Assembly: GCA_001871015.1 (NCBI GenBank)
Contig: MNUO01000044.1
Location: 1 to 18,313, forward strand
Source: Candidatus Desantisbacteria bacterium CG1_02_38_46
GTDB lineage: Bacteria; Desantisbacteria; UBA1551; UBA1559
Direction of reading: 5' to 3'
Length of the DNA: 18,313 nt
Positions 1-6,860 of this stretch are shown here, piece by piece. Under the pieces are notes generated by a model, which was given only the letters and a program-made list of their open reading frames with translations, did no database searches and had not been told where the DNA came from. Position numbers and translations under genes: made by a program. The stretch's first letter is position 1; each line of letters starts with the position of its first letter.

Positions 1-3
1 CCC

Positions 4-20
4 GGTCACCTATGCTGACC
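4..20. repeat. Short inverted repeat at left edge
   Basis: GGTCA (4-8) and TGACC (16-20) form a perfect 5-bp inverted repeat around a 7-base loop. Read on the minus strand, this edge has a TGGTCAGCATAGGTGACC pattern. From memory, such patterns lie in the non-coding ends of IS21-like elements, but no transposase is present here and the window starts at base 1. The rest of 21-150 shows no gene or clear structure. Confidence 0.25.
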
Positions 21-151
21 ACTTTCAGCGTAATCCGTCCCTCTATTCTCAATTCTCCCTGTAAATTCCGGTGATTATATACCCTGTACCGTTCTTTCCG
101 GGCTGTTCTATAAAAAATGCTTTCGATTTCTCTGCAAAACGCTTATTTTAC

Positions 152-180
152 TTGACAAACTTTTATATTTATGGTATACT
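152..180 (+). promoter_or_regulatory. Sigma70-type promoter for the vapBC-like operon
   Basis: A consensus -35 box TTGACA (152-157) is followed after exactly 17 bases by a -10 box TATACT (175-180). Transcription would start around 187, giving a leader of about 30 bases. A strong ribosome binding site (AGGAGGAGG, 204-212) stands just before the ATG at 217. The promoter would drive the antitoxin and toxin genes together, and probably the HicB-like gene as well. Confidence 0.8.
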
Positions 181-216
181 TTTATTATAAAGTAAGACTT
201 AATAGGAGGAGGTAAG

Positions 217-468
217 ATGGCTACTGCAACATTATCCACAAAGGGACAAATAATAATTCCCATTCCAATCCGTCGAAAGCTGCATCTTGGGCCGCAAGAC
301 AAAATTGATATTATGGTAAAGGGGGACGAGATTGTTCTGCGTCCCCTGCCCAGAGACCCCATTGAAGCCTGTTTTGGAGCCTTTAAAACCAAAAAGTCTA
401 CCATGTCTATGGTGCAGGCCGCACGCAGAGAAGAACTGCGCATAGAGGACAAGAAATGGAAAAGGTAA
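217..468 (+). CDS. AbrB/MazE-type antitoxin (VapB-like)
   Basis: This 83-residue protein has an N-terminal SpoVT/AbrB swapped-hairpin DNA-binding domain at about residues 5-45. The typical pattern is visible: STKGQIIIPIPIRRKLHLGP followed by a D-x-I-x-x-x-V-K-G-D-E-I-V-L-R-P strand. The basic, charged C-terminal tail (about 60-83) is the expected toxin-binding arm. As the antitoxin it should neutralise the PIN toxin encoded next and repress the shared promoter at 152-180. Its last 13 bases overlap the start of the toxin gene, which is usual for translationally coupled pairs. The start is fixed by the AGGAGGAGG ribosome binding site 5 bases upstream. The family call is firm; the partner assignment rests on adjacency. 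Confidence 0.85.
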   Translation: MATATLSTKGQIIIPIPIRRKLHLGPQDKIDIMVKGDEIVLRPLPRDPIEACFGAFKTKKSTMSMVQAARREELRIEDKKWKR

Positions 469-869
469 AAGAGGCGTATACCCTGGATACGTACGCTATA
501 ATAGCGTATTTGAAGAAGGAAGGGGGCGGCGAACAGGTAAGAACACTTTTGGAGAAAGCAAAAAAGAAGGATGTGGTGCTCTTTGTGCACGAAATCAATC
601 TGGGCGAAGTGCAATATATAGTACATAGAGAGTCCGGTGAAAAGGAATCAGATAAATTAATTGCATGGCTGAGAGAGTGCCCAATTACTTTTGTCGGGCT
701 TGAAGACAACATCCTCTCCCGGGCAGCCAAAATTAAAGCCGTCTACCCCATTTCTTTTGCCGACGCGTTTGCTGCAGCCACCACTATTTTAAAAGACTCC
801 ATACTTCTTACAGGAGACCCTGAATTTAAGCCCATGGAGAAAATAGTCAAAATTAAGTGGCTAAAATAA
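456..869 (+). CDS. PIN-domain toxin ribonuclease (VapC-like)
   Basis: This 137-residue protein is a single PIN domain, a Mg2+-dependent ribonuclease fold; VapC toxins usually cleave tRNA or rRNA. The four acidic metal-binding positions can be placed: D11 (LDTYAIIAYL), E51 (INLGEVQYI), D103 (ISFADAFAAA) and D121 (LLTGDPEF). All appear intact, so the toxin should be active unless bound by the AbrB-type antitoxin encoded just upstream. The ATG at 456 lies inside the antitoxin gene (13-base overlap), with the purine-rich sequence AGAGGACAAG ahead of it. Length and C-terminus (FKPMEKIVKIKWL) match ordinary VapC proteins. The target RNA cannot be told from sequence. Confidence 0.9.
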   Translation: MEKVKEAYTLDTYAIIAYLKKEGGGEQVRTLLEKAKKKDVVLFVHEINLGEVQYIVHRESGEKESDKLIAWLRECPITFVGLEDNILSRAAKIKAVYPISFADAFAAATTILKDSILLTGDPEFKPMEKIVKIKWLK

Positions 870-888
870 TGCCCCTTCGGGAGAGAAA

Positions 889-1098
889 ATGGCTCGTTAT
901 GAACTGATTATCTATTGGAGCAATGACGACAAAGCATTTATTGCAGAGATCCCGGAATTGCCGGGCTGTATGGCCGATGGCAGAACCTATCAAGAGGCCA
1001 TGGATAATGTAGAATTGATAGCTCGAGAATGGGTTGAAACCGCCAAAGAATTAGGCCGAGCAATTCCTGAACCAAAAGGACGATTAGTATACGCATAA
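889..1098 (+). CDS. HicB-family antitoxin-like protein, no HicA partner
   Basis: This 69-residue protein fits the short HicB-like fold, a partly degraded RNase H fold. The pattern is YELIIYWSNDDKAFIAEIPELPGCMADGRTYQEAMDNV, then a helix (ELIAREWVETAKELG) and the closing strand PKGRLVYA. HicB proteins normally neutralise the small HicA mRNA interferase, but no HicA-like frame of about 60 codons is visible on either side. Upstream is the PIN toxin (gap 19 bases) and downstream is non-coding sequence. The ribosome binding site is GGGAGAG just before the ATG. It may be a solitary antitoxin, a remnant, or a regulator, and is probably co-transcribed with the vapBC-like pair. The family call is solid; its role here is inferred. 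Confidence 0.8.
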   Translation: MARYELIIYWSNDDKAFIAEIPELPGCMADGRTYQEAMDNVELIAREWVETAKELGRAIPEPKGRLVYA

Positions 1099-1235
1099 CT
1101 ATTTGCAGGTGGGTATAAATTATAAGAACCTGCTTCGCCAAAAGTAGGCTCTCTGGAAAAGCAGAACCTTGTTTTTCGCAGGCAAAGTCGGGAAAAAGTC
1201 GTAATGGTTTTATTGAAACGAAAGGAGCAACCGAA
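1099..1235 (+). promoter_or_regulatory. Structured leader, possible riboswitch-like element
   Basis: This 137-base stretch has no open gene. It holds an inverted repeat GCAGGT (1105-1110) / ACCTGC (1128-1133). Nearer the next gene it has GCAGAACC at about 1159 and GCAGGCAAAG at about 1180-1189. The order AACC...CAAAG before a signal-peptide gene faintly recalls c-di-GMP-I (GEMM) riboswitches, but important parts of that consensus are missing. I treat it as a weak candidate only. Confidence 0.15.
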
Positions 1236-1448
1236 ATGAAAAAGTTAATTTTTATCTTAACCGCGGGTTTACTTTTATCAGGTTTATCTTACGCCAAACA
1301 ACAGCAGTGGGGCAATAATGTTTCTTTTGAAATGGTCATCTCCCGCGATAGCCAACGACACCGCAATGAAAATGAAACTTGTCGCCCAAGGCGACTCGCT
1401 GGGGCGAGACTCCACAAAATCCCCGGCCCCTACCATTCCACCAAGTAA
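1236..1448 (+). pseudogene. Short exported protein, probably frameshifted
   Basis: The 70-codon frame starts at an ATG with a good ribosome binding site (AAAGGAG, 1221-1227). It encodes a typical signal peptide: two lysines, a hydrophobic core (LIFILTAGLLLSGLS) and an AxA-like end (SYA, residues 18-20). After about residue 35 the translation becomes an unlikely run of Arg, His and Asn. Another forward frame then reads more like normal protein (from about 1337: SSPAIANDTAMKMKLVAQGD) and stops at about 1455. One indel near 1310-1340 would join the two into a secreted protein of about 70-75 residues. No family was recognised. A GC-rich pair of hairpins lies at 1381-1408 inside it. A truly short secreted peptide is the alternative. 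Confidence 0.4.
1381..1408. repeat. Two adjacent GC-rich hairpins
   Basis: GTCGCC-CAA-GGCGAC (1381-1395) is a perfect 6-bp stem with a 3-base loop. It is followed at once by CTCGC-TGGG-GCGAG (1395-1408), a 5-bp stem with a 4-base loop. The two share base 1395 and sit within the broken exported gene. They stand out as GC-rich in an AT-rich neighbourhood, and no T-run follows, so they do not look like a terminator. Confidence 0.4.
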
Positions 1449-1769
1449 AATTTGATATCGATTGAAACTAAACCTACCAAATCCAATACTAATTACATCT
1501 TTCCAGAATTTAGTTGGTATTAACTTCAGCAGCCCTTTTTAGTTTTTTCAGTTAATCCTCTCAGGGATATATGAATTTTTCCAGAATTTGGTTGTTACTC
1601 TGGATACAGAATGTGGTTGTTTTTCTTCCAGGATTTTGGTGGTGCACCCTTAATCCTCACATCAGATTTAATGGGATTAAATCAAGAATATATATCTTAG
1701 TGAAAAAGCAGTTTTATGAAATTTTGGGGAATTTCTGGGAATATTCACATAGGGAATCTTCACATTTTC
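1449..1769. other. Intergenic stretch without convincing gene
   Basis: I see no supported gene here. A 70-codon frame at 1571-1783 has no ribosome binding site and an odd Trp/Phe-rich composition, so it is left out. The only structure is a loose, imperfect repeat: TTCCAGAATTTAGTTG at 1501, TTCCAGAATTTGGTTG at 1579 and TTCCAGGATTTTGGTGG at 1626. The spacing is 78 and 47 bases, so there is no regular period. Confidence 0.5.
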
Positions 1770-1798
1770 TTGACATTTTATAAAGTCTCTGATATACT
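1770..1798 (+). promoter_or_regulatory. Sigma70-type promoter for the NIF3-nfeD-floA operon
   Basis: TTGACA (1770-1775) and TATACT (1793-1798) are separated by 17 bases, the same pair and spacing as the promoter at 152-180. A second TATAAT-like box overlaps just downstream (1800-1805). The leader of about 70 bases carries AAGGAGG (1866-1872) just before the ATG at 1878. It would drive the five-gene run to 6085. Confidence 0.8.
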
Positions 1799-1877
1799 AT
1801 ATAATATCTTAAATGCATGAAAATGATGATTGCCATTACTGTGGAGGCGCTACATTATTTTTTAGAAGGAGGATTCG

Positions 1878-2831
1878 ATGAAATTAGGTGAAATTTACAG
1901 GTTTGCAGTAGAAAAGGGAATGGAGAAGGACCCACGGGGTAAGAAGAAAGTTTTAGATGAACTTAAAAAAATTAAAGAAAAATATGAAAAAATGGACAAA
2001 AAGGAAAAGGAATATTTTGACAGAGAGAAATTGAGTAATCCCTATGCTGATACCCGTATTCTTTATGGTGAGCTCAACAAAGAAATAAAAAATGTCCTGA
2101 TGGGTATCGATATGGAAGTTGGTGAAGTACTGGCTGCGCAAATGTTGAGAAATAAAGGAGAGAAGATAGATTTAATTATCTCTCATCATCCTGAGGGTTC
2201 TGCACTTGCTTCTTTCTATGAGGTAATGCATATGCAGGCCGATATACTTAATAAATACGGCGTTCCTATTAATGTTGCTGAAGACCTACTGGGGGAAAGA
2301 ATAAAAGAAGTGTCACAAAAAGTTATGCCTGCCAACCACCAGAGGGCCGTTGATTTAGCTCGTCTTTTTGATATACCGATGATGTGCATACATACTCCTG
2401 CAGATAACCATGTCACTAATTATTTGCAAGGAATTATGGATAAAAAAAAGCCGCAGACCCTGGATGATATAATGAATATCCTGAAAGAAATTCCTGAATA
2501 TAAAGAGGGAGCTAATCTAAACAATGGACCAAAGATTATTGTTGGCAGTGCAGAAAAACGGGCTGGAAAAGTATTTGTAGATATGACAGGTGGAACAGAG
2601 GGTTCACAGAAGATTTTTGAAAAACTTTCACAGACAGATGTGGGCACTATAGTGGGGATGCACTTAAGCATTGAGCACTCAAAGGAGGCTCAAAAGAATC
2701 ATATCAATGTGGTAATCGCCGGACATATTCCCAGTGATAATTTAGGTTTAAATCTCCTGCTTGACGAACTTTTCAAGAAGGAAAAACTGAAAATTACTTC
2801 CCTGTCAGGTTTTAGAAGAGTTGAAAGATGA
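1878..2831 (+). CDS. NIF3-like dinuclear metal-centre protein
   Basis: This 317-residue protein belongs to a NIF3-like (NGG1p-interacting factor 3 / YqfO-YbgI related) family with a two-metal site. Likely ligands are H103-H104 (LIISHHPEG), H172 and D176 (IHTPADNH), E266 (LSIEHSKE), and H283 and D287 (VIAGHIPSDNLG). The Lys-rich N-terminal 60 residues form an extra helical segment that short NIF3 proteins lack. Family members have been proposed as metal-dependent hydrolases or GTP cyclohydrolase-like enzymes; no reaction can be assigned here. It is the first gene of the operon, with a strong ribosome binding site, and its stop overlaps the next start as ATGA. The family call is firm, the biochemical role open. 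Confidence 0.85.
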   Translation: MKLGEIYRFAVEKGMEKDPRGKKKVLDELKKIKEKYEKMDKKEKEYFDREKLSNPYADTRILYGELNKEIKNVLMGIDMEVGEVLAAQMLRNKGEKIDLIISHHPEGSALASFYEVMHMQADILNKYGVPINVAEDLLGERIKEVSQKVMPANHQRAVDLARLFDIPMMCIHTPADNHVTNYLQGIMDKKKPQTLDDIMNILKEIPEYKEGANLNNGPKIIVGSAEKRAGKVFVDMTGGTEGSQKIFEKLSQTDVGTIVGMHLSIEHSKEAQKNHINVVIAGHIPSDNLGLNLLLDELFKKEKLKITSLSGFRRVER

Positions 2832-4210
2832 AAAGGGTGAAAAGGGGACGCTTCTATTTTTCCATTTTATTGATAATCTTTGCAATTTTTTCAAATTTGT
2901 ATTCCATTGGCCAGAACAAGAAAATTGTTTATGTAATACCAATTAAGGGGACAATTGACCTTGGCTTGAGTGGATTTGTTGAAAGAGCTATAAAGGAAGC
3001 CAGGGATAAAGGCGCAAAAGTACTTATTCTGGAAATCGATACTTTTGGTGGAAGGGTTGATGCTGCCACCCAGATAAGAGATGCAATATTTGAGTCCGGT
3101 ATTCAAAGCATTGCATTCATAAACAAAAGGGCAATTTCAGCAGGTGCGCTTATTTCTCTTGCAACAAATTCCATTGTAATGGTACCTGGAAGTACGATTG
3201 GTGCAGCGACGCCTGTTGCGTTTTCTCCTGCAGGTACTACTTCTCCCACAGGCGAGAAAGAGATTTCTTATGTGAGGAAGGAGTTCAAGGCAACAGCAGA
3301 AAAAACCGGACATCCTGCGGACCTTGCTGAGGCAATGGTAGACCCTGATGTAGAAATAAAAGGTGTTATTAAAAAGGGAAAATTGCTTACCCTGACAACA
3401 CAGGAGGCACTTAAATTAAAACTTGCTGCGCATCAGGCTTCAGGTATCTCTGAGTTGATGAAAATTTATGGGTTAATGGATGCAGAAATAATTGAACCGG
3501 GTCTCAACTGGTCTGAGAATTTTGTGCGATTCCTAACAAATCCAATGTTCAGTGGTCTCCTGCTGACAATCGGATTCCTGGGTATATACTTTGAATTACA
3601 GGCGCCGGGATGGGGAATTAGCGGGACCATTGGAGTGATATGTCTTATTCTGTTCTTCGGTGGATATCTCCTGGTTGGGCTTGCCCAGTGGACAGAAATA
3701 ATTCTATTTATGGCAGGAACAATTCTGCTGACGATTGAAATATTTACAATTCCTGGATTCGGGTTTGTTGGTGTTTCTGGAATTTTTTTCATAATTTTAA
3801 GCATTTTTCTTTCCCTGATTAAAAAACCTGCTCCTGATGTTCCTGTATTCAGAGGTGATTATCTTAGGGCTTTGCAAACAGTTGTTTGGTCATTAGTTGC
3901 AACACTTGCAACCCTCTTTGTTATATTCAAATTTTTCCCTTCAACCCGCATCTGGAAGAGATTCGAAAATGCGTTTGCATTGAAATTCAAAGAAGAAAGC
4001 AATTTAGGTTACAAAGTTACTTTGTTCAATGCAGAAGCATTCAAAGGAAAGGAGGGAAGGACAGTTACTGTTCTTCGCCCGATAGGCAAGATTCAGATTG
4101 GCGATGAAATAATTGATGCTACAACTGATGGAGAATATATTGGAGCTGGGAAAAAAATAAAAGTTGTTCGGATTGAAGGAAATAATATTATAGTTTCAGA
4201 AGAGGTTTAA
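2828..4210 (+). CDS. Long NfeD-family membrane serine protease
   Basis: This 460-residue protein has the full-length NfeD layout. An N-terminal signal/anchor segment (about 9-27) is followed by a ClpP-like protease domain (about 32-220). Then come membrane segments (about 241-256, 266-286, 289-308, 312-331 and 348-369) and a C-terminal soluble beta domain of the NfeD type (about 392-460). In archaeal PH1510 the catalytic pair is Ser97-Lys138. Here S104 (RAISAGALI) and K144 (TGEKEISYV) align with them by spacing and context, so the protease should be active. NfeD proteases act at the membrane and are commonly encoded beside flotillin-like proteins, as here. The gene overlaps the NIF3-like gene by four bases and touches the short nfeD gene at its end. 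Confidence 0.9.
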   Translation: MKRVKRGRFYFSILLIIFAIFSNLYSIGQNKKIVYVIPIKGTIDLGLSGFVERAIKEARDKGAKVLILEIDTFGGRVDAATQIRDAIFESGIQSIAFINKRAISAGALISLATNSIVMVPGSTIGAATPVAFSPAGTTSPTGEKEISYVRKEFKATAEKTGHPADLAEAMVDPDVEIKGVIKKGKLLTLTTQEALKLKLAAHQASGISELMKIYGLMDAEIIEPGLNWSENFVRFLTNPMFSGLLLTIGFLGIYFELQAPGWGISGTIGVICLILFFGGYLLVGLAQWTEIILFMAGTILLTIEIFTIPGFGFVGVSGIFFIILSIFLSLIKKPAPDVPVFRGDYLRALQTVVWSLVATLATLFVIFKFFPSTRIWKRFENAFALKFKEESNLGYKVTLFNAEAFKGKEGRTVTVLRPIGKIQIGDEIIDATTDGEYIGAGKKIKVVRIEGNNIIVSEEV

Positions 4211-4684
4211 ATGGCTGCATGGATGACAGTTCTTCTGCTTTTAGTTTTAGGATTTATATTATTATTGATGGAACTCTTTATTATTCCTGGTTTTGGACTT
4301 GTGGGTATTTCAGGTTTAATCCTGCTTTTTGTCGCTTCATATCTATCTTTTAAAACCCTGAACATCCTTGTGGGACTTGTTCTTTCCATCGGGAGTTTTA
4401 TTCTTGTTATTATTTTGATTCGATTTTTTGCAGATAAACTTTCTAATTTGGTAAGTCTAAAAGAAAAGGAAGATGCGGAAAGGGGATTCAGAACTTCAAC
4501 AGATTACGCTAATTTATCAGGCAAGGAAGGGGAATCAATAACATCTCTTCGCCCTTCGGGTATGGCGTTAATAGATGGCAAAAAATTTAGTGTAGTTACA
4601 GAAGGAATGTTTATTGCAAAGGGAATAAAAATAAAAGTGGTGAGAGTAGAGGGTGGTAAAATTTTTGTTCGAAAGGGAGGTTGA
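4211..4684 (+). CDS. Short NfeD-family membrane protein
   Basis: This 157-residue protein has the truncated NfeD form without the protease domain. Hydrophobic segments at about 5-25, 28-45 and 50-74 precede a soluble beta (OB-like) domain at about 95-157. The C-terminal pattern ([32 protein letters not shown], then [14 protein letters not shown]) closely repeats the tail of the preceding long NfeD (TVTVLRPIGKIQIGDEIIDATTDGEYI). The two therefore look like long and short paralogues in tandem. The ATG follows the preceding stop directly (TAAATGG), indicating translational coupling. Short NfeD proteins are thought to bind flotillin-type scaffolds, and floA follows immediately. Confidence 0.85.
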   Translation: MAAWMTVLLLLVLGFILLLMELFIIPGFGLVGISGLILLFVASYLSFKTLNILVGLVLSIGSFILVIILIRFFADKLSNLVSLKEKEDAERGFRTSTDYANLSGKEGESITSLRPSGMALIDGKKFSVVTEGMFIAKGIKIKVVRVEGGKIFVRKGG

Positions 4685-4685
4685 A

Positions 4686-5684
4686 ATGAGTGGAGGAGCG
4701 ATTGCGTTTTTAGTAATGCTGGTCATAGTTGTGCTTTTGTTTTTGTTTACTTACCTGATTCCGGTAAGATTGTGGATTGCTGCATGGGCAGCAGGGATTA
4801 GAGTAAGTATTCTTACTCTGGTTGGTATGAGGCTGCGTCGTGTGCCACCGTCCATCATTGTGAATTCGCTGGTAATGTCACAGAAGGCGGGATTAGACAT
4901 CAAGATAAATGACCTTGAGGCACACTATCTTGCAGGTGGGAATGTTTATCAGGTTGTGAAGGCATTAATTGCTGCTGAAAAAGCAAATCTTAATTTGGCA
5001 TTTGCTCGTGCAGCAGCAATTGACCTGGCTGGAAGAGATGTTTTAGATGCAATTCAGATGAGTGTAAAACCCAGGGTTATTGATTGTCCTGACCCTACAA
5101 AAGGAAAAGAAATGGTAGAGGCAGTTGCAATGGACGGGATTCAGTTGAAAGCAAAAGCAAGAGTTACGGTGCGAGCCAACATTGAGCGTTTAGTAGGCGG
5201 AGCTACTGAAGAAACCGTAATAGCGCGTGTCGGAGAGGGTGTAGTTAGCACAATAGGCTCATCAAAAAGTTATAAGGATGTTCTTGAAAATCCTGACAAT
5301 ATTTCTAAAACAGTGCTGGGCAAGGGATTGGATTCAGGCACTGCTTTTGAAATCCTTTCAATTGATATTGCTGATGTGGATGTTGGTAAGAATGTGGGTG
5401 CTGAACTTCAGGCAGCTCAGGCAGAAACAGATAAGAAAATTGCCCAGGCAAGAGCAGAGGGACGCCGCGCTATGGCTGTAGCTGAGGAACAGGAAATGAA
5501 AGCGCGCACCCAGGAAATGAGAGCTAAAGTAACTGAAGCTGAGGCAGAGGTTCCAAAAGCAATTTCCCAGGCGTTCAGGGAAGGAAAATTGGGAATTATG
5601 GATTATTATCGGATGAGAAATGTCCAGGCAGATACTGATATGCGCGGTTCAATTTCAAAAATGGGTCCAGAAGAAGGTAAGTGA
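4686..5684 (+). CDS. floA: Flotillin-like scaffold protein FloA
   Basis: This 332-residue protein matches the bacterial flotillin-like FloA (YqfA) family in length and sequence. An N-terminal membrane hairpin or anchor (about 5-38) leads to a basic [23 protein letters not shown] segment. The SPFH-like core follows (about 60-235, including [11 protein letters not shown] and [23 protein letters not shown]). The C-terminal helix (about 240-300) is rich in Ala/Glu/Gln ([23 protein letters not shown]). FloA forms membrane microdomain assemblies that influence fluidity and protein organisation. The start at 4686 is preferred over 4653 because it has a well-placed GGGAGG site, gives the family N-terminus and only touches the preceding stop. 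The NfeD-NfeD-FloA order supports a working complex. Confidence 0.93.
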   Translation: MSGGAIAFLVMLVIVVLLFLFTYLIPVRLWIAAWAAGIRVSILTLVGMRLRRVPPSIIVNSLVMSQKAGLDIKINDLEAHYLAGGNVYQVVKALIAAEKANLNLAFARAAAIDLAGRDVLDAIQMSVKPRVIDCPDPTKGKEMVEAVAMDGIQLKAKARVTVRANIERLVGGATEETVIARVGEGVVSTIGSSKSYKDVLENPDNISKTVLGKGLDSGTAFEILSIDIADVDVGKNVGAELQAAQAETDKKIAQARAEGRRAMAVAEEQEMKARTQEMRAKVTEAEAEVPKAISQAFREGKLGIMDYYRMRNVQADTDMRGSISKMGPEEGK

Positions 5685-6085
5685 TGGAATCAATAATAGG
5701 GTTAATCATCTGGGTGATTATAATCATGGTGATTATTTTCAGGACAATTCGTCAGGCGGGCACCCGTCCGACAGAGGATGGTGCGGGTGCTCCTGAGAAA
5801 AGAGAAAAGGAAGACGAACTCAAACGTTTGTTTGAGACTATGTTTACAGGGGAGCATCCCGAGGAAGAAAGAATTCCTGAAGAGCAGGAAGAAGTTGAGG
5901 TTGTAGAACCCCAGCCGCAGATTTCAGTTCCTGTTCAGCAGGAGAGCAAGATACCTGAGCCGGTAGCTGAGGTTGAGACGATATTGCCAGTCGAACCTGC
6001 ACAGAAGTTAGAAGAATTTCAGATTCCAAAGGACCTCAGGCAGGCAATAATCCTGCGCGAGATAATCGGTCCGCCAAAAGGCTGA
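5684..6085 (+). CDS. Small single-pass membrane protein with acidic tail
   Basis: This 133-residue protein starts with one hydrophobic helix (about 3-19, SIIGLIIWVIIIMVIIF). A long, low-complexity, Glu/Pro/Val/Gln-rich tail follows (repeated EEE, PEP and VEPQPQ stretches) and ends LRQAIILREIIGPPKG. The tail is probably disordered; its last 20 residues may form a short helix that binds a partner. No known domain was recognised. The ATG at 5684 overlaps the floA stop (TGATG); a GTG at 5681 is an alternative that adds one residue. As the last gene of the NfeD-FloA operon it may be an accessory of that membrane complex, which is an inference from position only. Confidence 0.75.
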   Translation: MESIIGLIIWVIIIMVIIFRTIRQAGTRPTEDGAGAPEKREKEDELKRLFETMFTGEHPEEERIPEEQEEVEVVEPQPQISVPVQQESKIPEPVAEVETILPVEPAQKLEEFQIPKDLRQAIILREIIGPPKG

Positions 6086-6159
6086 TGGGGTCAGACCTCA
6101 ACATCCAACAACTCCTTCAAATATGAAATTATGAAGGAAAATGAGGAGGTGAGTTTAAA

Positions 6160-6453
6160 ATGACTACTATTGCAATGAGAGAAATTGCTAAAATTGCAAG
6201 GGAAATGGAGATTTCTCCCGGTGTTTTTCTTTCAGAAGCAGTGGAGACTTTTTTGAAAAAAGAACTACGGAAAGTTCAAGCAGAAATATTTCGTCTCTGT
6301 GGCAAATATAAAGTAAGCAAATCTTCCGAGATTGATGGAAAATACAGAAAGGGTAAGTTGGAAGAGAGGGATTCCTGGGAAGATTACTTTAGACTTGACC
6401 ATCTGGAATATAAGCGAAGACAGATTCTTAAAATTTTGGAGAGTTATAAATGA
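6160..6453 (+). CDS. Putative antitoxin partner of TumE-type toxin
   Basis: This 97-residue, charged, mostly helical protein begins with a stretch (MTTIAMREIAKIAREMEISPGVFLSEAVETFLKKELR) resembling ribbon-helix-helix or AbrB-partner antitoxin N-termini. It continues into a helical, charged half (residues 38-97). A strong AGGAGG ribosome binding site precedes it, and its stop overlaps the next start in an ATGA arrangement. The next gene encodes a DUF6516/TumE-like toxin, so an antitoxin role follows from position, size and coupling. I do not recognise the family confidently. No good promoter consensus is visible in the 74 bases upstream, where the AT-rich accessory segment seems to begin. Confidence 0.6.
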   Translation: MTTIAMREIAKIAREMEISPGVFLSEAVETFLKKELRKVQAEIFRLCGKYKVSKSSEIDGKYRKGKLEERDSWEDYFRLDHLEYKRRQILKILESYK

Positions 6454-6827
6454 ACGTTATTGACATTGACAAATTAGCACAAATATCTGAAATAGAATTT
6501 TCTGATATTATAGAAGATACTATTTCTGGTTTAAATCGAATGAGAATATTTCTAAGAGATAGTACTTTCATTGACATTTGGTATTCTCTAACCAATTATG
6601 ATAGATATGCTTATCACTGGGATAGAAAGAATATTGATGGAATGATTTATCGCCATAATAACGCTCCTCATAAAAAATGGTTAAGAGTTTCTACTTTTCC
6701 AAAACATTTTCACAATGGTTTTGAAGATAGAGTTGAAACAAGTGAAATTCCTAAAAGACCTGATGAGGCAATCAGATATTTCCTTAATTTTGTAAGGACA
6801 AAGATAAAAAATTCAGAAATAAGATGA
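6450..6827 (+). CDS. TumE-family (DUF6516) toxin
   Basis: This 125-residue protein shows the marks of the TumE/DUF6516 toxin family. A strand pair (GLNRMRIFLRDSTFIDIWYSL) precedes the core YAYHWDRKNIDGMIYRHNNAP. Then follow H673-type family features: STFPKHFHNGFEDRV and a C-terminal helix (PDEAIRYFLNFVRTKI). Conserved His and aromatic residues (YHW, APHKKW, FPKHFHNG) are all present, so it seems intact. Members are reported or predicted toxins of type II toxin-antitoxin systems; the target is not evident from sequence. It is coupled by a four-base overlap to the putative antitoxin upstream. The base composition is clearly AT-rich compared with the neighbouring floA operon. Confidence 0.75.
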   Translation: MNVIDIDKLAQISEIEFSDIIEDTISGLNRMRIFLRDSTFIDIWYSLTNYDRYAYHWDRKNIDGMIYRHNNAPHKKWLRVSTFPKHFHNGFEDRVETSEIPKRPDEAIRYFLNFVRTKIKNSEIR

Positions 6828-6860
6828 AATTTCCTCGCACGCTAAAAATGGAGGAGGACC

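Noticed and set aside
1571-1783. 70-codon Trp/Phe-rich forward frame
   Set aside because: It has no ribosome binding site and an unlikely composition, and it overlaps the promoter at 1770-1798.
4653-4685. Earlier floA start adding 11 residues
   Set aside because: It would overlap the short nfeD gene and lacks a ribosome binding site. ATG 4686 has GGGAGG and gives the family N-terminus.
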